The notes under the pieces are model-generated. The model saw nothing but the letters and a program-made list of their open reading frames with translations, was not told the origin of the DNA and searched no databases. The translations under genes and the position numbers were made by a program. A stretch of DNA of 64,000 nucleotides from Vibrio neonatus (lineage in GTDB: Bacteria; Pseudomonadota; Gammaproteobacteria; Enterobacterales; Vibrionaceae), in assembly GCF_024346975.1 (NCBI RefSeq), contig NZ_AP024886.1, positions 620,001-684,000 of the forward strand, written 5' to 3'. Positions 55,297 through 63,640 of this stretch are shown piece by piece. Each line of letters begins with the position of its first letter. Position 1 is the first letter of the stretch.

Positions 55297-55325
55297 AAGT
55301 AAGCCAGCATGGAACTGGCTTACTT
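55297..55325 (-). terminator. Terminator of cold-shock gene
   Basis: An 11-bp stem AAGTAAGCCAG (55297-55307) pairs with CTGGCTTACTT (55315-55325). The A-rich left flank gives a short T tract on the minus strand, directly past the csp stop. Confidence 0.75.
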
Positions 55326-55333
55326 AGCGCAGT

Positions 55334-55543
55334 TTATACAGCGCGAATTTGCTCTGCTTGTGGGCCTTTTTGACCTGTAGTAACAACAAATTCTACTTTT
55401 TGGCCTTCAGCAAGAGTACGGAAACCGTCGCCTTGGATAGCTGAGAAGTGAGCGAATACGTCTGGACCGTTTTCTTGTTGAATAAAACCAAAACCTTTAG
55501 TTTCGTTGAACCATTTTACGGTACCAGTAACTGTGTTAGACAT
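55334..55543 (-). CDS. CspA-family cold-shock protein
   Basis: A 69-residue single-stranded nucleic acid chaperone. It has the RNP-1 KGFGFIQ and RNP-2 VFAHFSAI motifs of CspA proteins in an OB-fold, and ends with [10 protein letters not shown]. It binds mRNA, often during cold shock. Codon use is biased. The intergenic region upstream (about 320 bp) is long enough for the structured 5' leader common to csp genes, but I could not identify a cold box with certainty. The exact member (CspA, CspE or another) cannot be told from this. Confidence 0.93.
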   Translation of the reverse strand: MSNTVTGTVKWFNETKGFGFIQQENGPDVFAHFSAIQGDGFRTLAEGQKVEFVVTTGQKGPQAEQIRAV

Positions 55544-55893
55544 TGTCAGTTTTCCTTTACATTTTAACTAAATTTGGCCTGTTGCGACCATTCTAAGAGC
55601 TTGAAAATAGATTGCATTGACCGCTGATGAATACGGCGGTGACAAGTCTCCAACAGTACTTACAACATCAAAAACAAAACTTTTCCTGCTTGATTCAGTG
55701 TATAGAGCAGAGTAGATAAGTCAATGAAATCACAGGTAGTTACAAGGGTACAATTTGTAAAATTGTTAGGCGTATTCAACTTTTTATACATGACACTTAA
55801 ACTTGCCCGTTTTGCAACGCAGTCGTCATCTTTTGCTTGTTGAGTTAGTCTGCTCCTCTGTACAATGTGGCAAAACGAGTAGAGGAATTGATT
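55544..55893. other. Divergent region between csp and the OsmC-type gene
   Basis: No gene is seen. The side nearest csp probably forms its mRNA leader; a short CCGC/GCGG hairpin lies near 55621-55640. Nothing with a sure regulatory meaning was found near the OsmC gene. Confidence 0.4.
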
Positions 55894-56292
55894 ATGCAAG
55901 CAACAGTATCTTGGGTTGAAGATTTCAAATTTATTGGTGAGTCTCAATCGGGTCACTCAGTGGTGTTGGATGGCAGTGGCGGTAAAACAGCGCCAAGCCC
56001 AATGGAAATGGTGTTAATTGCTGCTGGTGGTTGTAGCTCTGTCGATGTTGTGGATGGATTAAAAAGTGCAGGGCAGAAGGTGACTGGCTGTGTGGCGAAA
56101 TTGTCTAGTACTCGTCGCGAGGTAGCGCCAAAATACTTTACCCAAATTAATATTCACTTTGAAGTTTCTGGTGAAGCGCTGGATCCTGCCATTGTGGCGA
56201 AAGTGGCGCAAGACTCGCTAGAAAAATATTGTTCAGTATGTTTGATGCTGGATAAGGGCGTGCAAATGACGCACTCTTGGGAAATTGTATAA
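55894..56292 (+). CDS. yhfA: OsmC-family protein, YhfA type
   Basis: A 132-residue OsmC-like protein, close in length and sequence to E. coli YhfA (134 residues). VSWVEDFKFIGESQSGHSVVLDG starts the domain, APSPMEMVLIAAGGCSSVDVV carries the first redox cysteine, and LEKYCSVCLMLDKG the second region. OsmC/Ohr proteins reduce organic hydroperoxides with two cysteines; the YhfA branch has not been tied to a sure substrate. I start at the ATG at 55894, with GAGG 9 bp upstream, and not at the outer GTG. In E. coli yhfA lies next to crp; that context is absent here. Confidence 0.88.
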   Translation: MQATVSWVEDFKFIGESQSGHSVVLDGSGGKTAPSPMEMVLIAAGGCSSVDVVDGLKSAGQKVTGCVAKLSSTRREVAPKYFTQINIHFEVSGEALDPAIVAKVAQDSLEKYCSVCLMLDKGVQMTHSWEIV

Positions 56293-56327
56293 CGCTATTT
56301 ATTAATTAAGTCGCTATAATCGAAGAA

Positions 56328-56357
56328 AAAGCCCCGTTCATCGCTGAACGGGGCTTT
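56328..56357. terminator. Bidirectional terminator
   Basis: A 13-bp GC-rich stem (56328-56340 with 56345-56357) has a TCGC loop and A and T tracts at its two ends; it lies between the OsmC gene and the convergent lipoprotein gene. Confidence 0.93.
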
Positions 56358-56386
56358 GTTGGTTTAATCGCTAGCCAAAGCGTTGT

Positions 56387-56680
56387 TTATTTTGCAGCAG
56401 CCTCATCGGTCTGATTTTGATTGTCTGGGCGCTCATCTTCATGATTTTTGTAATAGTATTCCCAGATCTCATATTTTTCGCTGTTAGAGAGCTCACAATA
56501 GGTAACACGGTTATTGTTCTCTGTCGCACGCTCAATCTCGTGATTTTGTTGTACACAATACATAGATGCTTTACTGGTAATTGGATCCCAGTCCTTTACC
56601 GTGTATTCGTCATCTTTGTTTGCACAGCCTGCAAGCAACACAGTAGCTGTCATCACAGATAATAGGAGGATTTTCTTCAT
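56387..56680 (-). CDS. DUF333-like small lipoprotein
   Basis: A 97-residue lipoprotein with lipobox LLAGC (C19). The rest resembles DUF333: SKASMYCVQQNHEIERA, then VTYCELSNSEKYEIWEYYYKNH, with two cysteines spaced as in that family, where they likely form a disulfide. The tail is acidic and polar. GGAG lies 9 bp before the ATG at 56680. Function of the family is unknown; the lipobox puts it in the envelope. Confidence 0.75.
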   Translation of the reverse strand: MKKILLLSVMTATVLLAGCANKDDEYTVKDWDPITSKASMYCVQQNHEIERATENNNRVTYCELSNSEKYEIWEYYYKNHEDERPDNQNQTDEAAAK

Positions 56681-56812
56681 TACTATTGGCTCCAAAGAAC
56701 TAAATGATTTTATCTTGTTTGATTTAGTGTACGAGATATCCCAATTAATTCAATAGTTAACCAAGTACAACATGTTAAAATAACCCCAATTATTCTTTTG
56801 AAAACTAACGTA

Positions 56813-57331
56813 ATGCGCCATTTAACAACCCGAGTACATCCCAGCTTATCTCAACTTGACCAACATACCATCATTCAAAGACAGGCAACCCGAGCGATAG
56901 CTTTACGTGGTGAACAAATACTGCTGATGTATACCGAGCGCTATCATGACTACTCATTGCCAGGTGGTGGTCTTGATGAAGGAGAGGATGTTATTGAAGG
57001 CTTAGTGCGTGAATTACAAGAAGAAACGGGCGCGCGAAATATTCGCAATATTGCGCCGTTTGGCGTATTTGAAGAGTTTCGTCCGTGGTATAAAGACGAT
57101 GCGGATGTGATGCACATGCATTCGTATTGTTATACCTGCCAAGTGGATCCAATTTTAGGCACGCCTAACTTTGAAGAGTACGAGATAAATAATGGTATGC
57201 AGGCATTATGGGTTAACATTTATGATGCAATTAAGCACAACGAACACACGATTGCCACCAGTGACAAAAAAGGCTTAAGCATTGAACGAGAAACCTTTTT
57301 GCTGCACTTAATCGCTCAAGAATGTTTGTGA
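56813..57331 (+). CDS. Nudix hydrolase
   Basis: A 172-residue Nudix protein that cleaves a nucleoside diphosphate linked to another group, with Mg2+. The Nudix box is complete: GGGLDEGEDVIEGLVRELQEE followed by TGA, with G-x5-E-x7-REL-x-EE-x-G. The substrate cannot be told from the sequence; mutT-like, ADP-sugar and mRNA-cap activities are all possible in this family. The ATG at 56813 is used in place of the outer TTG; its ribosome site is weak. The last 16 bp overlap the end of the convergent channel gene, so no terminator separates them. Confidence 0.85.
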   Translation: MRHLTTRVHPSLSQLDQHTIIQRQATRAIALRGEQILLMYTERYHDYSLPGGGLDEGEDVIEGLVRELQEETGARNIRNIAPFGVFEEFRPWYKDDADVMHMHSYCYTCQVDPILGTPNFEEYEINNGMQALWVNIYDAIKHNEHTIATSDKKGLSIERETFLLHLIAQECL

Positions 57332-58095
57332 TTTTTTTGTTCAATCAACTCTTTTAACTCGCTGATTTCATTGTGTAAGGTAGCAATATCTTGCTTTAAT
57401 TCTTGGCGCTCTTTTTGTTCTTGGCGGTTCTCTTGTTGTTCGCCTTCTAGCATAAACCAGTTTGCCACTAAGCCAGTAAAGGTGCCAAATAAGCCAACCC
57501 CTGCGGTCATCAATACCGTAGCCACCATGCGGCCAAATGTCGTCACAGGATAATAGTCACCATAACCAACAGTTGTGATGGTGACAAAAGCCCACCACAG
57601 CGCATCGCTGGCATTTTGAATGTTGGAATTAGGTAAGCCTCTTTCAAATTGCAAAATCCCAATCGCGCCAAAAATAACCAGTAGCACAGAAACGCTAGCG
57701 ACAATAGTGAAGGTGCCTTTACGACGGTTATGAAATAGGAAATTAAGAATGACTTTGGTTGAACGTATCGCTCTTAAGATCCTAAAGAAGCGAATCAAAT
57801 GGATAAATCGGCCGTAGCGTAAGGTATCGACCATAGGTATGCTCGAAAGCAGATCAATCCATCCCCATTTCATAAATGCCAGCTTATTTGGCGCGCGATA
57901 GAAGCGTTGGAAAAAATCGACTAGGAAAATCCCACACACAAAGGTATCCACTATGGTCAGTAAATCTAGAATATCATCGGCGAGGTCAAAGGCATTTTCT
58001 ACAAATAACACTAATAACACATAGATAGACAGAACCAGAGTTAAAAACTGGATGGGGCCCAACTCTCGTTTCGCTTCTTGTAATTTAGGATTCAT
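57316..58095 (-). CDS. Kv-type voltage-gated potassium channel
   Basis: A 259-residue inner-membrane channel with six segments. S4 is RYGRFIHLIRFFRILRAIRS (about residues 93-112), with regularly spaced arginines that sense voltage. The pore loop has TITTVGYGDYYP, the K+ selectivity filter. The C-terminal ~45 residues (QQENRQEQKERQELKQDI...) form a coiled coil for tetramer assembly. Its 3' end overlaps the Nudix gene by 16 bp tail to tail. Together with the channel-like gene at 53965, two K+-channel-type genes lie within 5 kb. Confidence 0.9.
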   Translation of the reverse strand: MNPKLQEAKRELGPIQFLTLVLSIYVLLVLFVENAFDLADDILDLLTIVDTFVCGIFLVDFFQRFYRAPNKLAFMKWGWIDLLSSIPMVDTLRYGRFIHLIRFFRILRAIRSTKVILNFLFHNRRKGTFTIVASVSVLLVIFGAIGILQFERGLPNSNIQNASDALWWAFVTITTVGYGDYYPVTTFGRMVATVLMTAGVGLFGTFTGLVANWFMLEGEQQENRQEQKERQELKQDIATLHNEISELKELIEQKNHKHS

Positions 58096-58378
58096 AATTT
58101 ACGTTAATTAGTGATCATCGAGGTGCTATTGGTAAGAGCCATTAATAGCGAGGTTGATGTAGGGGATATTTTCTTGCAAGCAATATATCCCAATCGATAA
58201 GGGAATTATAGTGCCTAGGCTAGGTTTAGTATTTAGAGTGCGATCACAGAGTAAAACAGACAAATAAATGACTTGTTTAGTGACGGTGTGACTTTTTAAA
58301 TTGATGATAAATTTAGAGGGATTATGCGATAAATAACAGTAACACTATGAAAAATAGTGACTATTACAAGGAGCGCTA
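58096..58378. other. Leader and promoter region of the LysE-type exporter
   Basis: This ~280-bp stretch between the divergent channel gene and the leader ORF holds no other gene. A TTGATG near 58303 with a TATGCG-like -10 could be a promoter; it is not strong. The leader ORF begins at 58379. Confidence 0.35.
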
Positions 58379-58444
58379 ATGTTAAAAACTTGTATGTTCT
58401 GTTGTTTGCGTATAGTTTGTATCTCTTGTTTTAATTTTCAGTGA
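58379..58444 (+). CDS. Cysteine-rich 21-residue leader peptide
   Basis: An ORF of 22 codons with a very good ribosome site: AAGGAG at 58368-58373, 5 bp before ATG. The peptide starts MLKTCMFCCLRIVC and ends ISCFNFQ; five of 21 residues (5, 8, 9, 14, 17) are cysteines, all encoded by TGT. Its TGA is separated by one base from the ATG of the LysE-type gene, which has no spaced ribosome site of its own and is in another frame. Translation of the exporter therefore probably depends on ribosomes that finish this leader. It looks like a leader through which cysteine supply controls the exporter. It has not been tied to a known family. Confidence 0.6.
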   Translation: MLKTCMFCCLRIVCISCFNFQ

Positions 58445-58445
58445 G

Positions 58446-59075
58446 ATGTTGATTTTGGATATTGCCACTTTATGGGTCTTCATTCCTACTTTCTTATTTG
58501 TATCCATTACCCCTGGTATGTGCATGACATTAGCACTGGGTTTAGGCATGAGTATTGGCTATAAGCGAACGTTGTGGATGATGCTCGGTGAGGTGCTTGG
58601 TGTTGCTGTGGTGGCGATCAGCGCCGTATTGGGTATTGCGGCGATTATGATAAAGATGCCAGCCTTGTTTATGGGCTTTAAAATCGTTGGCGCGGCCTAT
58701 TTAAGTTATCTCGGCATCCAAATGTGGCGTTCCAAAGGCAAAATGGCGCTCTCTGAGCAAAACCTTGCTTCTTCGGGTGCCAGTAACTACGGCTTAGTGG
58801 CGCAAGGCTTTATTACTGCTATTGCCAATCCAAAAGGCTGGGCGTTTATGATTTCGTTATTGCCACCTTTTATCAGCCCTAAGTTTGCGGTTGCCCCTCA
58901 ACTGGTGATTTTGGTCGGCATTATTATGTTGTCAGAGTTTTTTTGCATGAGCATTTATGCCTCAGGAGGCAAGGGGCTTAGAATGATGTTGGCAAACAGT
59001 GACAACGTAAAATTGATGAACCGCATTGCGGGCAGTTTAATGATTGGAGTAGGCATTTGGTTATTTTTAACTTAA
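58446..59075 (+). CDS. LysE/RhtB-family amino-acid exporter
   Basis: A 209-residue inner-membrane exporter with about six hydrophobic segments. The N-terminal FVSITPGMCMTLALGLGMSIGYKRTL fits the LysE/RhtB signature, with FKIVGAAYLSYLGIQMWR and NPKGWAFMISLLPPFI later. Family members export lysine, threonine, homoserine, cysteine or O-acetylserine; the substrate here is not stated by the sequence. The ATG lies one base after the stop of a cysteine-rich leader ORF. In its own frame a stop at 58413-58415 rules out a longer start. Cysteine or a related thiol compound is the leading candidate substrate because of the leader (inference). Confidence 0.85.
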   Translation: MLILDIATLWVFIPTFLFVSITPGMCMTLALGLGMSIGYKRTLWMMLGEVLGVAVVAISAVLGIAAIMIKMPALFMGFKIVGAAYLSYLGIQMWRSKGKMALSEQNLASSGASNYGLVAQGFITAIANPKGWAFMISLLPPFISPKFAVAPQLVILVGIIMLSEFFCMSIYASGGKGLRMMLANSDNVKLMNRIAGSLMIGVGIWLFLT

Positions 59076-59273
59076 TTCAAACCCTAAGCGGTATTGCTCA
59101 ACAAATGTGTGCTTATCCTCCTGCATCGCATAATAAAATATGCTAATTTAATGGCTATACCAGTAGCGAATATCAATTATAGTTATTAATAGATCGTCAA
59201 TAGCGGCGCATTCTAAGCGGTTATAGCGATCCATTGGTCACTAGGATTGGTTTAAATTAATGTGGAAATAAAG

Positions 59274-59621
59274 ATGTCTTCTTCAGATTTTACAGGTAGT
59301 AGTGCTGCCTATGCTCGCAAAGAGTCCGGCTATCGTGATAAAGCACTGAAACTTTATCCTTGGGTGTGTGGTAATTGCGCTCGTGAATTTGTTTATTCGA
59401 ACTTGCGCGAATTAACCGTTCATCACAAAGATCACGACCATACCAATAACCCAGAAGATGGAAGTAACTGGGAACTGCTTTGTTTGTATTGTCATGATCA
59501 TGAGCACTCAAAATATACCGATCATGAACGTTATGGCGTCGATCCTGTGGCTCGCGCTGATGATCATCAAGTGGCGACTCATAACCCGTTTGCTGACTTA
59601 GCAAAAATGATGAAAAAATAG
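59274..59621 (+). CDS. yajD: HNH-family putative nuclease YajD
   Basis: A 115-residue protein almost identical in plan to E. coli YajD. YARKESGYRDKALKLYPWVC leads to CGNC, then LTVHHKDHDHTNNPEDGSNWELLCLYCHDHEHS, an HNH nuclease motif with two CxxC pairs for zinc. The end NPFADLAKMMKK is typical. It is thought to cut DNA or RNA, but no biological role is established. I used the ATG at 59274 and not the outer GTG. It stands alone, ending at the strong terminator at 59655. Confidence 0.92.
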   Translation: MSSSDFTGSSAAYARKESGYRDKALKLYPWVCGNCAREFVYSNLRELTVHHKDHDHTNNPEDGSNWELLCLYCHDHEHSKYTDHERYGVDPVARADDHQVATHNPFADLAKMMKK

Positions 59622-59654
59622 CGCTATAGATGGAATAAGAAAATGGATTCAATA

Positions 59655-59689
59655 AAAAACGGCCATGTGTGATGCACATGGCCGTTTTT
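59655..59689. terminator. Bidirectional terminator
   Basis: A perfect 15-bp stem (59655-59669 with 59675-59689) with a TGATG loop and A and T runs at its two ends lies between yajD and the convergent add gene. Confidence 0.93.
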
Positions 59690-59728
59690 CTATCAATTCT
59701 AGTGAGTCTCTTACTATCTATATAAGTA

Positions 59729-60730
59729 TTACAACTCGTCGACGTAATTTCTCAGCTCTTGTTTGATTTCATCACTGGCAAAGCTTTGGTCTACGCTGTT
59801 TAAATAGATAGACACATAGTCTTTTTGTGAAAGATAAAACTGTTCACACACTTTTTGCACTTCTTGAGTCATGGTGGTATTGGATACTGTTCTGTTATCC
59901 GTATTAATAGTGACTGCCAGACCTTGCTTATAAAAGCGCTTAGCAGGGTGTGACTCAATATCTTGTACCGCTTTGGTTTGCACATTACTGCTAGGACAAG
60001 TCTCCAAGCCCACATTGCCATTGCGTACGGCTTTAAAACCACCTGAATGATCAATGATATGGATGCCATGTCCAATGCGTTCTGCTTTTAAAAGCTCAAC
60101 CGCATCTTGTACATTTTGCCCATTACCTTGTTCGCCGGCATGTATGGTGACGTGAAACCCTTTTTTACGTGCATACTTGGCTTCTTTTACAAAGTCATGG
60201 CAAAAACCTGCCGCTTCAGCACCTGCAAGATCAAACGCAACAACGCCTTTAGTTAAGTATTTAGCACCTTCATCGATAACCAGCTGAATGTCGTCTTTTG
60301 GCATGGTGCGTAGAATACACAGGATGTAGTTACCACGAATATCATAATCAAGCTCTGCACGTTTCATACCTTTCACGACAGATGAAATGATTTGCTTAAC
60401 GGTTAACCCTTTTGCTGTATGCAATAGGGGAGCAAATCTCAGTTCAAGGTATTTAACGTTTTCTTTGGCCGCATCTTCAAACACTTCATATGAGATTCGT
60501 TCAAGTGCTTTTTCAGTTTGCATCACTTGTAGAGGCAGCTCAAAGCGAGTCAGATACTCTTTTAGATCAACACACGTTTCCGGTGCAATCATCAAGTTTC
60601 GGATCACCTCGACGTCTTGGCTAGGTAATTCGATGTTTTGACCTTCTGCTAGGTCAATGATCGTTTCTGGTCGAACACTGCCGTCTAAATGGCAATGTAG
60701 GTCAATTTTTGGCAGAGAGCAAAAATCCAT
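59729..60730 (-). CDS. add: Adenosine deaminase family protein
   Basis: It deaminates adenosine (or possibly adenine) to inosine in purine salvage, in the cytoplasm with zinc. The 333-residue length is normal. [11 protein letters not shown] (about residues 8-18) gives the first zinc histidines, [10 protein letters not shown] the third with the catalytic glutamate, [11 protein letters not shown] the proton shuttle, and INTDN the metal aspartate; the second Asp of the usual TDD is Asn here, as in some bacterial members. The leader carries an adenine riboswitch, as in V. vulnificus add. AAAGGTGACG is the ribosome site, 4-8 bp before ATG. Confidence 0.92.
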   Translation of the reverse strand: MDFCSLPKIDLHCHLDGSVRPETIIDLAEGQNIELPSQDVEVIRNLMIAPETCVDLKEYLTRFELPLQVMQTEKALERISYEVFEDAAKENVKYLELRFAPLLHTAKGLTVKQIISSVVKGMKRAELDYDIRGNYILCILRTMPKDDIQLVIDEGAKYLTKGVVAFDLAGAEAAGFCHDFVKEAKYARKKGFHVTIHAGEQGNGQNVQDAVELLKAERIGHGIHIIDHSGGFKAVRNGNVGLETCPSSNVQTKAVQDIESHPAKRFYKQGLAVTINTDNRTVSNTTMTQEVQKVCEQFYLSQKDYVSIYLNSVDQSFASDEIKQELRNYVDEL

Positions 60731-60775
60731 AAGTCGTCACCTTTATTAAGAGACAGGAATAAATAAAGACAATGA

Positions 60776-60842
60776 ATTCATAATCAAAGGTTATTGGCCT
60801 TTGGTAGAGACTCCCACACCGTATCAGAGGGATTATATGAAG
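60776..60842 (-). promoter_or_regulatory. Adenine riboswitch in the add leader
   Basis: Read on the minus strand, P1 pairs TTCATA (60841-60836) with TATGAA (60782-60777). It encloses TAATCC, the L2 loop TGATACGG, the GTGGGAG side of P2, the J2/3 bases TCTCTACC, and P3 AAAGG/CCTTT with a CCAATAA loop. J3/1 reads GATTATGAA with U at the position that selects adenine (guanine aptamers have C). Nearly the same layout as the V. vulnificus add aptamer. Downstream, CTTTATT (60768-60762) can pair with AATAAAG (60747-60741), which covers the ribosome site, so control is probably translational. Confidence 0.93.
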
Positions 60843-60955
60843 CTCGATTGCGAGCTGATTTTAGCAACACAAACGCCTTGTTACAAACTGTAAAGAGTAG
60901 GAAAAATGGGAATTTATTATGAATCAATTACTTATTTGTAGTTTTGTATGACAAC

Positions 60956-60971
60956 TACCCAAAGAGGGGTA
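60956..60971 (+). promoter_or_regulatory. NarL/NarP-type 7-2-7 site of nirB
   Basis: TACCCAA-AG-AGGGGTA is an inverted pair of NarL/NarP heptamers. Its centre is ~69.5 bp before the predicted nirB start, the spacing of the E. coli nirB site. Confidence 0.7.
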
Positions 60972-60984
60972 TATTTGGTCGAAA

Positions 60985-60998
60985 TTGATCTAGATCAA
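60985..60998 (+). promoter_or_regulatory. FNR box of nirB
   Basis: TTGATCTAGATCAA is a perfect match to TTGAT-N4-ATCAA. Its centre lies 41.5 bp before the predicted start at ~61033, the class II FNR activator position. Confidence 0.88.
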
Positions 60999-61019
60999 TT
61001 TTGCAATGCCGTTCCTACA

Positions 61020-61025
61020 TACAAT
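61020..61025 (+). promoter_or_regulatory. nirB -10 element
   Basis: TACAAT lies 22 bp past the FNR box, with a predicted start near 61033. AAAGGA then precedes the nirB ATG. Confidence 0.65.
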
Positions 61026-61066
61026 CGCGCAAGTTTTGTAAATTTTAAAGCCTAAAGGAATCCGCT

Positions 61067-63625
61067 ATGAGCAAGATGAAGCTAGTTATCATCGGGAACG
61101 GCATGGTTGGACATCGTTATATTGAAGATCTGGTAGAAAAAACAGATGTTTCAAATATGGATATTACCGTGTTCTGTGAAGAGCCCCGTATTGCCTATGA
61201 TCGAGTCCACCTTTCTTCGTATTTTTCTCACCATACCGCTGAAGAGCTTTCTCTTGTTAAAGAAGGTTTTTATGAAAAACACGGCATTAACGTTTTAATA
61301 GGTGAACGTGCCATTAATGTTAACCGTGAAAACCGTATTGTACATTCTAGTACAGGTCGTGAAATTGCCTATGACAAATTGGTGATGGCAACCGGTTCTT
61401 ACCCATTTGTACCGCCTATCAAAGGTAACGAAAGCAAAGACTGCTTTGTTTATCGCACTATCGAAGATTTAAAATCCATTGAAGCAACAGCCAAAAACAG
61501 CACAGTAGGTGTGGTTGTCGGTGGTGGTTTGCTTGGGCTTGAAGCGGCAGGTGCACTGCGCGCATTGGGCGTGGAAACTCACGTGGTTGAATTTGCGCCA
61601 AAACTGATGGCTGAACAACTTGACCAAGCCGGTGGCAATCAACTGCGCCAGAAGATTGAGCGTATGGGCGTGAATGTTCACACCAGCAAAAATACCCTTG
61701 AAATTGCCCCTGACGGTAAAGAGTTGCGTAACGTTATGCGTTTTGCAGACGGCAGTGAACTTGAAACTGACTTTATTGTGTTCTCAGCGGGTATTCGTCC
61801 GCAAGACAAACTGGCGCGTCAAATGGCGTTAGATATCGCGCCTCGTGGCGGTATTGCGATCAACAACCATTGCCAAACTTCAGATGACAATATCTATGCT
61901 ATCGGTGAATGTGCGTCGTGGAATCAACATTTCTACGGGCTAGTTGCGCCGGGTTACAAAATGGCAACCGTAGCGGTGGATCATATTATCGGCAATGAAA
62001 GCCAGTTTGAAGGCGCTGACATGAGTGCGAAATTGAAGCTGCTTGGTGTAAAAGTAGGTTCAATTGGTGACGCAAATGGTCGTACTCCTGGTTGTAAGAG
62101 CTTTGTTTATCAAAATGAAGAGCTAGAAGTCTACAAGCGTTTGATAGTTTCTGAAGATGGCAAGAAACTGCTTGGCGCCGTTATGGTCGGTGATACCTCT
62201 GACTATGGCGATTTGTTGCAGCTGATGCTTAATGAAATTGAGCTTCCAGAACACCCAGATGCCTTGATTCTTCCTGCACACGCAGGCGCAGAAAAACCGA
62301 CTCTTGGGGCAGACGCTCTGCCAGAAAGTGCGGTAATTTGTTCTTGTTTTGATGTGACTAAAGGCCAAATCGCAAAAGCGGTAGCCGATGGTCATCATAC
62401 AGTGGCAGATATTAAAGCTGTGACTAACGCGGGCACAGGTTGTGGCGGCTGTATTCCTCTTGTGACGTCGGTACTTAATGCTGAGCTTGCTAAAGCGGGC
62501 GTGGAAGTGAAAAGCGATGTTTGTGAGCACTTTGCGTATTCGCGACAAGAGCTATTCCACCTTATTCGCATTGAAGAGATCAAAACCTTTGATGAGCTAT
62601 TAGAGAAGTACGGTAAAGGTTATGGCTGTGAAGTGTGTAAACCTTTAGTGGGCTCTATCTTAGCGTCTTGTTGGGGCGAGCATATTCTTAAGCCGCAACT
62701 GGTTAAGCTGCACGATACCAACGATAACTTCCTCGGTAACATCCAAAAAGACGGTACTTACTCTGTTATCCCGCGTATGGCCGGTGGTGAAGTGACTCCG
62801 CAAGCCTTGGCGGCCCTAGCAAATGTGGCGGCTGAATACGACTTATACACCAAAGTGACTGGCGCACAGCGCATTGGTTTATTTGGCGCGCAAAAAGACG
62901 ATCTTCCGGCTATTTGGCGCAAGCTGATTGAAGCGGGCTTTGAAACAGGCCAAGCGTACGCGAAAGCGCTGCGTATGGCGAAAACCTGTGTTGGCTCTAC
63001 TTGGTGTCGTTACGGCGTGCAAGATTCAGTGGGCCTTGGCTCTATGATTGAGAATCGCTATAAGGGCATTCGTACGCCACATAAGATGAAGTTTGGCGTA
63101 TCGGGTTGTACTCGTGAATGTGCCGAAGCACAAGGTAAAGATTTAGGCATTATTGCCACTGATGCGGGCTGGAATATGTACGTATGTGGTAATGGCGGCA
63201 TGAAACCTCGTCATGCTGATTTACTGGCAACCGACCTTGATCAAGAAACCCTGATCAAATACATCGACCGCTTCATGATGTTCTACATTCGCACAGCTGC
63301 GCCACTGCAACGCACGTCAGTGTGGCTTGAAAATCTAGAAGGTGGCGTTGACTACTTACGTGACGTGATTGTGGAAGACAAGCTTAACATCAATGCTCAG
63401 CTTGAAGCTGATGTGGCAAAACTTGTTGAAGAATATCGTTGTGAGTGGACTGACGCTATCAATGATGAGCTACAACTGACTCGTTTCTCGCACTTTATTA
63501 ACTCAGATCTTCGTGATGATAACGTTGTCTTTGTCGATGCACGTGAGCAACACCGTCCTGCGACTTTCACGGAAAAACATCCTGAAGCCAAAGGCGACAT
63601 CTTTCACGAAGCGATTATTGATTAA
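61067..63625 (+). CDS. nirB: NADH-dependent nitrite reductase large subunit
   Basis: It reduces nitrite to ammonia with NADH in the cytoplasm, with siroheme. The length of 852 residues is normal. The FAD/NAD part fills about residues 1-400 (VIIGNGMVGHRYIEDL, VVVGGGLLGLEAAGAL, IYAIGECASW). A BFD-like 2Fe-2S region follows near 420-475 (CSCFDVTKG, GTGCGGCIP). Sulfite/nitrite-reductase halves come after, with the siroheme-4Fe-4S cysteines in KTCVGSTWCRYG and SGCTRECAEAQGKD (about 640-690). nirD follows 15 bp downstream. FNR and NarL/NarP sites upstream predict induction by lack of oxygen and by nitrate or nitrite. It can detoxify nitrite made by nitrate respiration. Confidence 0.97.
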   Translation: MSKMKLVIIGNGMVGHRYIEDLVEKTDVSNMDITVFCEEPRIAYDRVHLSSYFSHHTAEELSLVKEGFYEKHGINVLIGERAINVNRENRIVHSSTGREIAYDKLVMATGSYPFVPPIKGNESKDCFVYRTIEDLKSIEATAKNSTVGVVVGGGLLGLEAAGALRALGVETHVVEFAPKLMAEQLDQAGGNQLRQKIERMGVNVHTSKNTLEIAPDGKELRNVMRFADGSELETDFIVFSAGIRPQDKLARQMALDIAPRGGIAINNHCQTSDDNIYAIGECASWNQHFYGLVAPGYKMATVAVDHIIGNESQFEGADMSAKLKLLGVKVGSIGDANGRTPGCKSFVYQNEELEVYKRLIVSEDGKKLLGAVMVGDTSDYGDLLQLMLNEIELPEHPDALILPAHAGAEKPTLGADALPESAVICSCFDVTKGQIAKAVADGHHTVADIKAVTNAGTGCGGCIPLVTSVLNAELAKAGVEVKSDVCEHFAYSRQELFHLIRIEEIKTFDELLEKYGKGYGCEVCKPLVGSILASCWGEHILKPQLVKLHDTNDNFLGNIQKDGTYSVIPRMAGGEVTPQALAALANVAAEYDLYTKVTGAQRIGLFGAQKDDLPAIWRKLIEAGFETGQAYAKALRMAKTCVGSTWCRYGVQDSVGLGSMIENRYKGIRTPHKMKFGVSGCTRECAEAQGKDLGIIATDAGWNMYVCGNGGMKPRHADLLATDLDQETLIKYIDRFMMFYIRTAAPLQRTSVWLENLEGGVDYLRDVIVEDKLNINAQLEADVAKLVEEYRCEWTDAINDELQLTRFSHFINSDLRDDNVVFVDAREQHRPATFTEKHPEAKGDIFHEAIID

Positions 63626-63640
63626 TAAAGGGAGTCCACA

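Noticed and set aside
55660..55956. A 98-residue minus-strand ORF upstream of the cold-shock gene
   Set aside because: It overlaps the start of the OsmC-type gene on the other strand, has no ribosome site and an unlikely composition.
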